This document shows, piece by piece, positions 1-7,522 of a DNA stretch of 13,566 nt. The stretch comes from Planctomycetota bacterium. GTDB taxonomy: Bacteria > Planctomycetota > UBA1135 > GCA-002686595. Both the position numbers and the translations under genes were made by a program. A model generated the notes under the pieces. It was not told the origin of the DNA. It made no database searches and saw only the letters and a program-made list of their open reading frames with translations. The stretch is from assembly GCA_029259675.1 (NCBI GenBank), contig JAJDES010000595.1, forward strand, positions 1-13,566, in the 5' to 3' direction. Positions within the stretch are counted from its first letter, which is position 1, and every line of letters begins with the position of its first letter.

Positions 1-246
1 GTGTGCGTTTTCGAAAACGACACCTTCGGCGGCAATGGCATCCATATTGGGCGACGTCTCGCGACCATAGCCGTAGCAACTCAAATGGTCCGCGCGCAGC
101 GTATCGACCATATAAAACACGACGTTGGGACGATCGTGACCGCTCCCATCGCCCGAACAACCCAGGACGGACAAGAGCACCGAAGCCAGAGCAGCGCTCC
201 GGACACTGCGGCACCTCTGCCAACGGGCATTTTCAATCAATTTCAT
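1..246 (-). CDS. Sulfatase-like (alkaline phosphatase superfamily) lipoprotein, 5' part only
   Basis: 82 codons are visible; the gene runs off the left edge. The ATG at 246-244 follows a GGAG Shine-Dalgarno element seven bases upstream. The first 30 residues have an Arg-rich n-region, a hydrophobic stretch (ALASVLLSVLG) and Cys30, a lipobox-like signal for export and lipid anchoring. From about residue 40 comes a beta strand ending in the metal-ligand motif VDTLRAD (Asp48), then YGYGRETSPNMD, the standard opening of sulfatases and related phospho/sulfo-hydrolases. The nucleophile motif lies outside the window, so I cannot tell a formylglycine sulfatase from a Thr- or Ser-type enzyme. It starts 111 bases after the kinase stop on the same strand, so it may be co-transcribed with or controlled by the two-component genes. 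It resembles the plus-strand protein at 7936-9516 in its opening (DTL then YGYxRETxP). Confidence 0.87.
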   Translation of the reverse strand, partial: MKLIENARWQRCRSVRSAALASVLLSVLGCSGDGSGHDRPNVVFYMVDTLRADHLSCYGYGRETSPNMDAIAAEGVVFENAH

Positions 247-333
247 TCAGATCTCCGCAACGATGAGTTCCATTTGGCGGGCAGTTTAGCCCAGCCGGGC
301 AATGTCGTCAGTCTCGCACCCGCGGAATCCACC

Positions 334-356
334 GTTGGCATGCCAAAGCAGCCAAC
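334..356 (-). terminator. Hairpin directly after the kinase stop codon; possible attenuator or operator
   Basis: GTTGGC and GCCAAC form a perfect 6-base stem with an 11-base loop directly after the kinase TAG. Inside it, 335-346 is a perfect 12-base palindrome (TTGGCATGCCAA). There is no T-run after the stem, so it is not a classic intrinsic terminator. It could be a weak terminator, an RNA-stabilising hairpin, or an operator for the sulfatase-like gene 88 bases further on. Confidence 0.3.
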
Positions 357-1727
357 CTACGCTCGCCGCTTCTTAATGATCACGCGAAAGCGTGCACCGC
401 CTGCGGGCGCGTCGCATACATCAATCGTTCCCCCTTGGGCATGCACCGCCATCTTGGCGATGGCGAGCCCCAGCCCGTATCCGATTCGCCCGTGGCTTGA
501 GGATTCGCCGCGGTTGAATGGTTCGAAAATCAACTTGCGCTTCTCCAACGGAATTCCCGGACCCGCATCATCGACGAGGATTTCGACGCGACCCTCGTCA
601 TCTTTCTCCGCAATGGAGACCCCCACCACCGAGCCCTTCTGTGACCAATGAATGGCGTTGCCGACAAGATTGCGCAGGGCAAGCAACAATGCCTCACGGT
701 CGCCCTCGAGTTGCAAATTTCCCCCAAGCTTCAACTCTAACGACACACCCTTGATCGAAGCCTGCTTGCGTTCCTTGTCCATTCGCAATTGCGCTTCTTG
801 CCCCAGATCAAAACGCTCATGCACGGCCCCCGTCACCGTTTCGCTCGGCGATGAGAGCACGACCAAATTGTCGACGACACGCGCCAAATCGCGCAATTCC
901 TCAAATTGCGATTCAATCAGCTGTTTGTAATGGTCGCTGTCGCGCTCGCGCATCAGGGAAACTTCCGCAGCGGCCATCAGGTTTTGAATCGGCGACCGCA
1001 ACTCGTGTGCTAGACCGGCAGCCATCATCCGCGCCCGGCCCGCTTCCGATCGGATGCTCGCGAGGACTTCGCACAGCGCTTGGGCAATTTCGTCAATCTC
1101 GGAGGGAGCGTCTTCGACGTAGATATCCACTTTCTCCGGTGAAGTTGCAGCAGCCCGCGCCTGCAGCGCCACGTTCTCCAAGTGCCTTCCAAGTCTGCGA
1201 GCAAAAAAGATTCCCGTCGTGACAGCAACGATTGAAGCTGCAGCGAGGACCGCAATAAACCACTTCAAGAAGCGATCAAACTCCGCAAGGTTCCAGGAGC
1301 CATCTACCAATACGCCGAGAATCAAGCCGCCCGGGAGCCTCTCATTCCTCCAACGAAACTCTGTCGCGGGAGCAGTCGTCACACCCAGGGCCGTGGGCTC
1401 GGCCGGAATCATGGCCAAGCGTTCCGGGCTACCGAACTCCCACACCACAGCGCGGGTTTCTTGATTCCATACCCGCCAAGTCAATGGATTTGCCCGATGC
1501 TCCGCTGCGAGAATGGCGGCAAGCGAATAAAAGCTGTCAACACTTTCTCCCCTGGCCCGGTAGCGGGCGCTCATCTCATTAATCTCTTCAACGGCAAGAC
1601 TGTCGATTTCGCGCAGCAATGAGTCGCGCAGAAACCAGGAACTGACTCCGGCCACGACAAGGGAGATCGCCACGCCCATCGTGACAATTAAACGCGTCAA
1701 CCTGCCGGTAATAGACCAGGGTTTCAT
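357..1727 (-). CDS. Membrane sensor histidine kinase (HAMP-HisKA-HATPase)
   Basis: A 456-residue kinase that should sense an envelope signal and phosphorylate the overlapping response regulator. I chose the ATG at 1727-1725 because it overlaps the regulator stop as ATGA, a usual coupling arrangement; an in-frame TTG at 1751 would add eight residues. Visible in order: transmembrane helix 1 (about 10-35), a periplasmic sensor stretch (about 36-152), helix 2 (about 154-176), a HAMP linker, the HisKA box LAHELRSPIQN with phospho-acceptor His241, the N box LRNLVGNAIHWS (about 351-362), G1 box VDDAGPGIP (about 386-393), F box FEPFNR and G2 box GYGLGLAIAK (about 416-425). All catalytic boxes are intact. 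The sensor region has no domain I recognise, so the signal is unknown. Confidence 0.95.
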   Translation of the reverse strand: MKPWSITGRLTRLIVTMGVAISLVVAGVSSWFLRDSLLREIDSLAVEEINEMSARYRARGESVDSFYSLAAILAAEHRANPLTWRVWNQETRAVVWEFGSPERLAMIPAEPTALGVTTAPATEFRWRNERLPGGLILGVLVDGSWNLAEFDRFLKWFIAVLAAASIVAVTTGIFFARRLGRHLENVALQARAAATSPEKVDIYVEDAPSEIDEIAQALCEVLASIRSEAGRARMMAAGLAHELRSPIQNLMAAAEVSLMRERDSDHYKQLIESQFEELRDLARVVDNLVVLSSPSETVTGAVHERFDLGQEAQLRMDKERKQASIKGVSLELKLGGNLQLEGDREALLLALRNLVGNAIHWSQKGSVVGVSIAEKDDEGRVEILVDDAGPGIPLEKRKLIFEPFNRGESSSHGRIGYGLGLAIAKMAVHAQGGTIDVCDAPAGGARFRVIIKKRRA

Positions 1728-2410
1728 CGCTGCGGGTCGATTGGCCTGCAATCGTAGCGGTAACCGACACCCACCACAGTTTCGATTGTGCGCGGCCCGT
1801 AGCGCTCCAATTTTTTGCGCAATCGGGCAATCGTGACATCCACGAGATTCGTTCCAGGATCGAAATCAATACGCCAAACGCTCTGCAGCAAATCCTCCCT
1901 GGAGAGCACCCTCCCATCAGCTCCGTGCAAGGTCACCAACAGTTCAAACTCCTTATTCGTCAACTCGATTGAGTCCTCGCCGCAATGAACGATTCGATTG
2001 ACGATGTCGATCAAGAAGTGCCCCGCCTCCACAACCGGAAGTTTCCGCCGGCGCAAAACGGCGTCGATACGCGCGAGCAACTCCGGGAATTCAAACGGCT
2101 TGATCACGTAATCATCGGCGCCCAGCCGCAGGCCCATGACCCGTTCGTTGACCGACTCGCGCGCCGTTAAAAAAATAACCGGCGTGTAGTTCTTGGCTTC
2201 CCGCAATTGTTCCAAAAACTCCCACCCCGATTGCCCGGGCATCATCACATCCAAGAGAATGATGTCGAATGGCCGGCTTGAGCAGCCTTCAATCAATGTC
2301 GAAGCCTCGCGGGCATCACATGCGGTGAGGGTCTCGATTCCGTTTTCCTCCAACCCGCGCTGAAGCGTTTCGCGAAACTTGGAATCGTCATCTACAACCA
2401 AAAGCTTCAT
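1724..2410 (-). CDS. OmpR/PhoB-family response regulator
   Basis: A 228-residue DNA-binding regulator, partner of the kinase that begins within its stop codon. The receiver domain (1 to about 118) has the acidic pocket VVDDD (Asp7-9), phospho-acceptor Asp54 in ILLDVMMPG, Thr82 in FLTAR and Lys104 in VIKPFEFPELL. The C-terminal winged helix (about 130-225) shows LTNKEFELLVTL, VLSREDLLQSVW, VDVTIARLRKKL and TVVGVGYRY, typical of the OmpR group. The ATG has a GTGAGG element four bases upstream. The regulator precedes the kinase, so both are probably read from a promoter in 2411-2876, but I see no clear consensus there. Likely targets are its own operon and possibly the sulfatase-like gene after the kinase; this is inference from position only. 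Confidence 0.97.
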   Translation of the reverse strand: MKLLVVDDDSKFRETLQRGLEENGIETLTACDAREASTLIEGCSSRPFDIILLDVMMPGQSGWEFLEQLREAKNYTPVIFLTARESVNERVMGLRLGADDYVIKPFEFPELLARIDAVLRRRKLPVVEAGHFLIDIVNRIVHCGEDSIELTNKEFELLVTLHGADGRVLSREDLLQSVWRIDFDPGTNLVDVTIARLRKKLERYGPRTIETVVGVGYRYDCRPIDPQR

Positions 2411-2876
2411 GAAGCCTCACGGCGGGGTTGGAGTCGAAACTAGCGGCTTTAGTTCGGATTGACGATGGAAGGCTTCGGTCGCAGGAAACGCACTCGCAAG
2501 TCTAGAACTTAGGCTCAGAAAAGGACAATGAGAGAGTACAGGTGGCCGAAGAACTCTTCTCCCCAAAGAAGTGCCCCATGGCTCAAGGTAAGCATCCGCA
2601 TTGAGAGCGCATAGGTATATAGTTGCCCGCGAACCACCCGTTCTACGCGTTACTCAAATTGCGCCGATGCGATGCGGCGCACTCCTTTCTCGGCATAGCC
2701 CGTTCTTGGAAAGTTCCTGTGCGCCAAGAGGTTTCGATCGAGGAGACAGGTAGGTATCAAGGATGGCTGCAAACACAGGCGGCCGCAGCATCATGGCTGT
2801 CTGGGGTCGAATCACCCGTCGGCGCCGTCGGCACTCAATGGTCCCTCCCGTTGGCCATGGGCAGCAGCAGAGAAGG
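2411..2876. other. Intergenic gap between phosphoesterase and response regulator
   Basis: 466 bases downstream of the phosphoesterase stop and upstream of the response regulator start. Open frames here on either strand run into neighbours in the wrong frame and show no recognisable domains. It should hold the two-component promoter. AT-rich TATATA around 2617 is the only promoter-like element, without a matching -35. A 7-base direct repeat CCGTCGG occurs at 2816 and 2825. No terminator with a T-run is visible. Confidence 0.5.
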
Positions 2877-3818
2877 CTAGGGAGCCGGAAGGCGAGGTAC
2901 AAGGTGCGAAGCCAGCAACTTCCCCGAATAGTCGACGAAGCGAACATAGGCACGCTCCGCTTCAAACAGGAGTTCGCAGAACCCAAGTTGCGTAGCGGCA
3001 AACTCAGTGCTTTCCGTCCAATGTGCAGAACGAATTTTGCCCCCTGCGCCGGCAACAATAGTGTGCAGAGGAGTCGTGTTCATCAGCGCCAGATGATGAT
3101 CGTGCCCACTCAGATAGAAATCCACGCCGCCATCAACCAGCACAGGCAGCAGCCGCTCGACCAACGCGGGTTCGCCCCCATGCTTTCCGCCCGAGTCGAT
3201 GGGGTGGTGACCAAAAACCACGATCCAATCCGCCTCCGTGCGGGACAAGCCGTCCGACAGCCATTCCAGCTGCACTTCTCCAACGGCCACTTGTGAAGTG
3301 TCCAATGCGAAGAAGGCGACTGTTCCGCCGCTGGGGATCTCCATCTCGAAGCTGTAATACAAGGCGGGCATTTGCCAGCGCGCATCTAGCTGCGAGTATT
3401 CGATGTAGGCTTGCGGACGACCGTGGAAGTCATGATTCCCCAGCACCGGCCGGAAAGCAGCATCAAGCAACGGGCCCGTGTACATATCCCTGAATTCACT
3501 GCCCCAGCGCGAATCGCTCGGACTTTCGATTCCATCGGGATAGAAAATGTCGCCGAGGATTAGAACGGCTTCAGGATCCGAATAATTCTCGGCGTGGTTT
3601 TCCATGGAGCTGGCAACGAGCCTTTGGCGCCAATCCCCAGTGCCCGCATCCCCAATGGCAAAGATGCGCAGCATCCCCTCGTCTGAATCGGGCGACTCGT
3701 ATCTGGGCGTGAAGCCGATTGGGGCGTCATACAACTCTGCGGATACATGCCCCTCCCAATAGCAGTCAACCCCCTCGACCAGGATCAGGAGCGAGCAAAT
3801 CCAAAACAGGTACTTCAT
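2877..3818 (-). CDS. Exported purple-acid-phosphatase-type metallophosphoesterase
   Basis: A 313-residue dinuclear-metal phosphatase of the calcineurin-like superfamily, closest in motif pattern to the small tartrate-resistant acid phosphatases. All five metal motifs are present: GDAGTGD (Asp57), GDIFYPDGI (Asp90, Tyr93), GNHDF (Asn128, His129), FGHHP (His204) and SGHDHH (His239, His241). The Tyr after the second motif is the ligand typical of purple acid phosphatases. I chose ATG 3818 because the next residues (KYLFWICSLLILVEG) form a signal peptide; a TTG at 3890 would put 24 unlikely residues ahead of it. It should act in the periplasm or at the surface on phosphomonoesters. No Shine-Dalgarno element is evident. 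It stands alone, 314 bases from the Kdo hydroxylase gene stop. The substrate cannot be told from the sequence. Confidence 0.9.
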   Translation of the reverse strand: MKYLFWICSLLILVEGVDCYWEGHVSAELYDAPIGFTPRYESPDSDEGMLRIFAIGDAGTGDWRQRLVASSMENHAENYSDPEAVLILGDIFYPDGIESPSDSRWGSEFRDMYTGPLLDAAFRPVLGNHDFHGRPQAYIEYSQLDARWQMPALYYSFEMEIPSGGTVAFFALDTSQVAVGEVQLEWLSDGLSRTEADWIVVFGHHPIDSGGKHGGEPALVERLLPVLVDGGVDFYLSGHDHHLALMNTTPLHTIVAGAGGKIRSAHWTESTEFAATQLGFCELLFEAERAYVRFVDYSGKLLASHLVPRLPAP

Positions 3819-4132
3819 GGAGAGCTTGGCAATAGTGAATGGCCGGCAATGCGACCCAGAGCACTCCGCCCTCGCGCAAGAATTCGTCAACCGGTCGGTG
3901 ACTGAATTAGTATCCGCTTGGTGAAGGGTCTCCTTGAATTACGAAGACGTCATATGACGGTAATGTCACATGAACATGCCCTCATTTCCCATGCGCTCCC
4001 AAGCGAGACCTGCACTCACCATCGGGGAATCGATCATTCGACGCAGCTCGCAAAATTGCGGGAGCAGCACGGGACACCTACCGGAAATCCAAGCATCCAC
4101 ATCAGCGGGCAAGCTCCTCACAAACGGCCCAA
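3819..4132. other. Intergenic gap upstream of the phosphoesterase
   Basis: 314 bases between the Kdo hydroxylase gene stop and the phosphoesterase start. It holds one perfect 12-base palindrome (listed separately) and a TTGACG element near 3886-3891 that could be a -35 box, without a good -10. A 72-codon plus-strand frame from 3918 runs to 4136 but is His/Arg-rich with no domain, and I do not call it a gene. Confidence 0.45.
3948..3959. promoter_or_regulatory. Perfect 12-base palindrome, possible operator
   Basis: CGTCATATGACG reads identically on both strands. It lies 130 bases upstream of the phosphoesterase start, in a stretch without a credible gene, followed closely by a half-site-like ATGTCACAT (3963-3971). 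A dimeric regulator could bind here. A 12-base palindrome can also arise by chance in 13 kb. Confidence 0.25.
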
Positions 4133-5092
4133 CTAGTCCGAAGGCCTAGCCGCTCGATTGGCCGCAAAGCTCCGCAAGATTTCCATTGGAGCAGATTTTG
4201 TTTCCCTGCAGTTTTCGAGCGGAATGAGAAACGTATTAACCAAAGCGTGCCGCCCCGAAATGCAGGCATGGCTGGCTGTGTCCGTCAAGGCCATCCACGC
4301 TGTCCAAGGCGCAAACCTCATTTCCTCGTAGCCGATTGAGCTCGCCTTGAATTCCGCATCATCTTTCATGTAGTTGTGAAAGCGCCGCATGGCACGGTCA
4401 TAGGGCGAGCTATCCAACGATCGCGCCATCGATACGCCCACTTGAGCAAGGCCGGCCAGAATGGATGAACGCACGCGATTTAGCGGGCCTTTCTCCAAAT
4501 CCCGGTTGCTCCCCAGCAGTTCATCCAATTCCGCTGCGGTGTGATGGCGCTCAAACAATTCAGCGAAAGTGCCCCTAGTTGCCCAAACTCGATCATCAAG
4601 CGGATTCACATTCACAAAGAAGCGCAGGATCCGACTTCCGTTGGTGGCACCATAGGCTCCCGCATCCACATGAACGAGTTCATTGCTCGCATGGTTGCCC
4701 AGGCAACGGCCCCTTTCTTCGATCGGCCGAAAACTGGAAGTGCCAACGACCCAATTGTCGGTGAAATCGCCAAGTACGCTTTGAAGAAAACTTTCCACAC
4801 GCTCTGAATGCTCAACCAACACTTGTTTTGCCAAGCCTTCAAGGCGACGGTTCCCCGATACTCCGATCAATCGGTCCGCCTCCGGATGGTAGCTCACATT
4901 CTTGACCTTCAAACTCAATGGCAACTCGGCCCGCAACTTCGAGAGTAAGTCCAGATCGGGCAAAGGAAATGGGCAGCTGGGAAAGCTGACAATCTTCCCA
5001 CGTTCGAGCTTTTGAGCCAGCTGAGCCGGCGTGAAGGAGTGGATCCCTTCGCACTCGATAACCGACCTCCCCACGATTTCTTGGTCTTTCAT
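4133..5092 (-). CDS. Kdo hydroxylase family protein (Fe(II)/2-oxoglutarate dioxygenase)
   Basis: A 319-residue protein I recognise as a member of the KdoO/Kdo-hydroxylase family, which oxidises the 3-deoxy-D-manno-octulosonic acid of the lipopolysaccharide inner core to Ko. The family signatures are visible: HVDAGAYGATNGSRILRFF, with iron ligands His141 and Asp143, then NVNP. A C-terminal segment carries SPYDRAMRRFHNYMKDD (about 229-245), an aromatic/Pro stretch APWTAWMALTD, and SHACISGRHALVNTF, with His275 as third iron ligand and Arg281 as likely 2-oxoglutarate anchor. There is no signal peptide, so it should act in the cytoplasm on Kdo-lipid A precursors. The ATG at 5092 has no Shine-Dalgarno element. 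It follows the YejM-like gene on the same strand, 143 bases after its stop, which fits a lipopolysaccharide-related pair. The exact substrate is inferred from family membership. Confidence 0.8.
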   Translation of the reverse strand: MKDQEIVGRSVIECEGIHSFTPAQLAQKLERGKIVSFPSCPFPLPDLDLLSKLRAELPLSLKVKNVSYHPEADRLIGVSGNRRLEGLAKQVLVEHSERVESFLQSVLGDFTDNWVVGTSSFRPIEERGRCLGNHASNELVHVDAGAYGATNGSRILRFFVNVNPLDDRVWATRGTFAELFERHHTAAELDELLGSNRDLEKGPLNRVRSSILAGLAQVGVSMARSLDSSPYDRAMRRFHNYMKDDAEFKASSIGYEEMRFAPWTAWMALTDTASHACISGRHALVNTFLIPLENCRETKSAPMEILRSFAANRAARPSD

Positions 5093-5146
5093 TTGTTAGT
5101 TCGCCATGTCGCGCGATGGATGTCTCGGCCGAAGTGAATGCAACGC

Positions 5147-5236
5147 CTAGTCCTCAATCGCAACCAAAAATCCCCCAAGCGTTTCCACGCTCACCTTTGC
5201 CCCAATGACCCGTTCCCCGCAGTCTTGATTGGCCAT
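5147..5236 (-). CDS. Possible 29-residue microprotein overlapping the YejM-like stop
   Basis: An ATG shares its A with the TGA of the YejM-like gene (TGATG overlap) and opens 29 codons ending in TAG at 5149-5147. The peptide starts MANQDCGERVIG and ends ETLGGFLVAIED: no membrane segment, acidic end, alternating hydrophobic residues. It sits between two genes on the same strand, 54 bases before the Kdo hydroxylase start, and could be made by coupled reinitiation. I recognise no family. A frame of this length is common by chance, so this is a candidate only. It contains the hairpin AGCGT-GGAA-ACGCT (minus strand, 5191-5178), followed by a T-run at 5170-5166 that starts eight bases after the stem. 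Confidence 0.25.
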   Translation of the reverse strand: MANQDCGERVIGAKVSVETLGGFLVAIED

Positions 5237-7119
5237 CACTTTGAGCGGAACTCCCCAAGTTCATCCAAGACCAACTTCAAAGTGGCAGCCGACATATCCG
5301 TACCGCCTCTTTCAATCGGGACATCGCTAGTCGTCGTAAGCGCAGATTGAAAAAGCCCCTTCCCCTTCATGGGCAATACAAGCTTCAAGCCCTCAGCCAG
5401 CACACAAACACGGGACCAATCCGCAAGCAACGCATGCCCGCGATGGAAGCCGTCCGCAAGCATGTTGGATCCCTGGGAGTAATCACTTGCGGAGTTGAGC
5501 ACGCCCAATTGATCCAGGATCGTTGCCGGCAAGTCCAAGTGACTGGTCAGTTCATCAACCACACGCGGCAACTCGCCGGGCACATACAAGACCAAGGGCA
5601 CTCGAACCTGTTCTTCGCTAAACGTTGAGCCGTGCCCCCAACGCCCCTTCTCCATGAACTCCTCACCGTGGTCGCCCGTAAACACAACAATCGTGGAATC
5701 AAGCAATCCCTCCCGTTCGAGGCATTCAAAGACTCGCCCCAATTGCTGATCGAGGTGATGACAGGAATTCACGTAACGGTTCCGGATGAGCTCAATGTCC
5801 TGCTCCAGTGACATCGTTGCGTAGTTGAAATCTTCCAAGTACGACTCGCGAATGACACTTTCCGTCGGAAACGAGTAGCGCGCATGCGGCGACTCAAAGA
5901 ATGAAAAGGTGAAGAAGGGCCGCTCTGGGTCCCGAGCCTCGATAAAGGACAGGAGATGGTCCACATGGGTGCGGTCGCGCTCCCAGGTTTCGCCATCGTT
6001 CCATTGGTGCATGTCTTCGGCATCCACGCTCACGAACGTCGTCTTGTCGAATTCGGGATACGTGAATTTGGCGCTGGTGTGCAACGACAATTGATAGTCC
6101 AAGCTCTCCAAAACCTCGAAAATCACCGGCCCTCTACGCGCGTTAAGGGCAGGGAACCAATAAGCGCCGCAAATTCCGTAGAACATCGAGAAGATGCCCA
6201 TGCGCGTCCCATTGCCGCCGCTGTAGTGTTGCGTGAAGCGCGCGCTTGAATTGGCAAACTGCCAGGCCTCGGGCATGATTGCGGGATCGAGCGCATCCGC
6301 TCGCAGACTTTCGGAAACCAACCAGACAATGTTGTAATTGGAGGGTTTCGGATCTACTTCCACGGGCGCTTTCGGATACTCCAACGAATCTACGCTGGGC
6401 ACCGTTTCGTCGGGGATTCGCTTCAGTTCAAATCCCATCCGGGCTGCCAAGTGATTGAAAGTGAGCCTTGAGTAGAAGGGATAAACCTCCGCTGCCGCCA
6501 AAATGGGCTGATAGGCGTTCACATGAGCAACCCCGTAGGCAACTCGCTCGGAAAGTGACAAGGCCACCAACAGGACAAGGGGTACCCGCATTCCGAAATT
6601 TGCGAGTGCCCCGAACCCTCTGCCGGATTCGAGCCAGGAAGCCAGCCCGGCTTGCAGACCGATCAAAATCAACGTAGCCCCGGCGAGGGTGACCGCAGTG
6701 GCCCCGCTAGCCCCCAACGATTCCAGGCCTCCGGGGGTCATCAAAAGGTTCCAAACGAACCCGTTCAGGTGAAATCCCCAGTTCTCATAAACGCGCGTAT
6801 CTGCAAAAAGAAAGAGATGCGTGGCACTTACGACAAGTACGCACACCGCGCGGAATCCCAAGTTGCGCGCACGCTCACTGGCAAATGGAGCCAATAGCCG
6901 ACCCGAAAGGGCCAGCAGCTTCGCAATCACAAAAGCCGGTAATAGGTAGATTGCCGGGTACGTGATCCAAACCACGGTGGAGAAGGCCATGGTGTTCGCA
7001 TCCGGAGTTTCCATGCGCCGATAGAAACCGAAGCACAGAAGCCACACCAGTAGGTAATTGACTGCAAAAAACCGCAACATGAAGCAGTTGCCGGTCTTGG
7101 AATCACTCGTTGTTTTCAT
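5236..7119 (-). CDS. YejM/PbgA/LapC-like inner-membrane protein with periplasmic sulfatase-fold domain
   Basis: 627 residues from the ATG at 7119; upstream in-frame codons look non-coding. Five hydrophobic helices (about 14-33, 48-70, 88-108, 138-160, 177-197) are followed by a periplasmic alkaline-phosphatase-superfamily domain (about 260-600). Resemblance to enterobacterial YejM is clear at several points: FHLNGFVWNLLMTP after helix 3, NAYQPI before the linker, SGGNGTRMGIFSMFYG in the catalytic domain, and ASDYSQGSNML near the end. YejM/LapC senses periplasmic lipopolysaccharide and tunes LpxC turnover. Unlike my recollection of the E. coli protein, this one keeps a full LtaS-like metal quartet: Glu270 (VSES), Thr305 (GNGTR), Asp483 and His484 (GDHGEE), plus His496 in WGHGS. 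It may therefore be an active hydrolase or transferase. It leads the minus-strand block, ahead of the Kdo hydroxylase gene. No Shine-Dalgarno element is visible. Confidence 0.87.
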   Translation of the reverse strand: MKTTSDSKTGNCFMLRFFAVNYLLVWLLCFGFYRRMETPDANTMAFSTVVWITYPAIYLLPAFVIAKLLALSGRLLAPFASERARNLGFRAVCVLVVSATHLFLFADTRVYENWGFHLNGFVWNLLMTPGGLESLGASGATAVTLAGATLILIGLQAGLASWLESGRGFGALANFGMRVPLVLLVALSLSERVAYGVAHVNAYQPILAAAEVYPFYSRLTFNHLAARMGFELKRIPDETVPSVDSLEYPKAPVEVDPKPSNYNIVWLVSESLRADALDPAIMPEAWQFANSSARFTQHYSGGNGTRMGIFSMFYGICGAYWFPALNARRGPVIFEVLESLDYQLSLHTSAKFTYPEFDKTTFVSVDAEDMHQWNDGETWERDRTHVDHLLSFIEARDPERPFFTFSFFESPHARYSFPTESVIRESYLEDFNYATMSLEQDIELIRNRYVNSCHHLDQQLGRVFECLEREGLLDSTIVVFTGDHGEEFMEKGRWGHGSTFSEEQVRVPLVLYVPGELPRVVDELTSHLDLPATILDQLGVLNSASDYSQGSNMLADGFHRGHALLADWSRVCVLAEGLKLVLPMKGKGLFQSALTTTSDVPIERGGTDMSAATLKLVLDELGEFRSK

Positions 7120-7480
7120 GTGGATACGGACTACAACCCTGTGCGCATTTCGGACCGATCGGAAGCACAAGTGATCATGCGCGAGCCCAAAGCAACTTAT
7201 GTTCCGCCGACCCAAAGGGGCTGATACTCGGCAAAGGGCCAGCAGTGAGTCGGTAAAAATGACCGCTCGCCGGTAAAGCTTTCAAGGACAGCTCGCGCTC
7301 TTGTGTCACTCGCTTTTGCATCTCTGTAACCCGCCCATAACTAGGCAAATGAGCTATGTATCCCGCTCGCTCACGTCCAGCGCATTGCGAGGCTGTGCGA
7401 ACCGGGCCTGGGGCATCCACGCTTCTAAAAGTGTTCTCGGTCATTCCGAAGAACAGCATGGTCCCTCTCCACACGCGCAG

Positions 7481-7522
7481 GCATTACGTCTGTGTCATGG
7501 GGCATTACACTTGTGTCATTCG
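7481..7522. repeat. Two tandem 21-base units, second one a dyad operator-like site
   Basis: Units 7481-7501 and 7502-7522 match at 16 of 21 positions, with GCATTAC and TGTGTCAT conserved. The second contains ATTACAC-TT-GTGTCAT (7504-7519), arms complementary at six of seven positions. A 21-base period places both sites on the same face of the helix, as expected for tandem binding of a dimeric regulator. It lies in the divergent region between the YejM-like and sulfatase-like genes. The binding protein is unknown. Confidence 0.4.

Noticed and set aside
1..651. 216-codon plus-strand open frame
   Set aside because: Antisense to the sulfatase-like start and the kinase C-terminus, both of which have clear domains; its own product shows no domain and is low in structure.
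2763..3296. 177-codon plus-strand frame
   Set aside because: Mostly opposite the phosphoesterase metal-binding region; Arg/Gln-rich with no domain.
5166..5191. Hairpin AGCGT-GGAA-ACGCT with later T-run as terminator of the YejM-like gene
   Set aside because: The stem is only five pairs and the T-run begins eight bases after it, so it does not fit an intrinsic terminator well.
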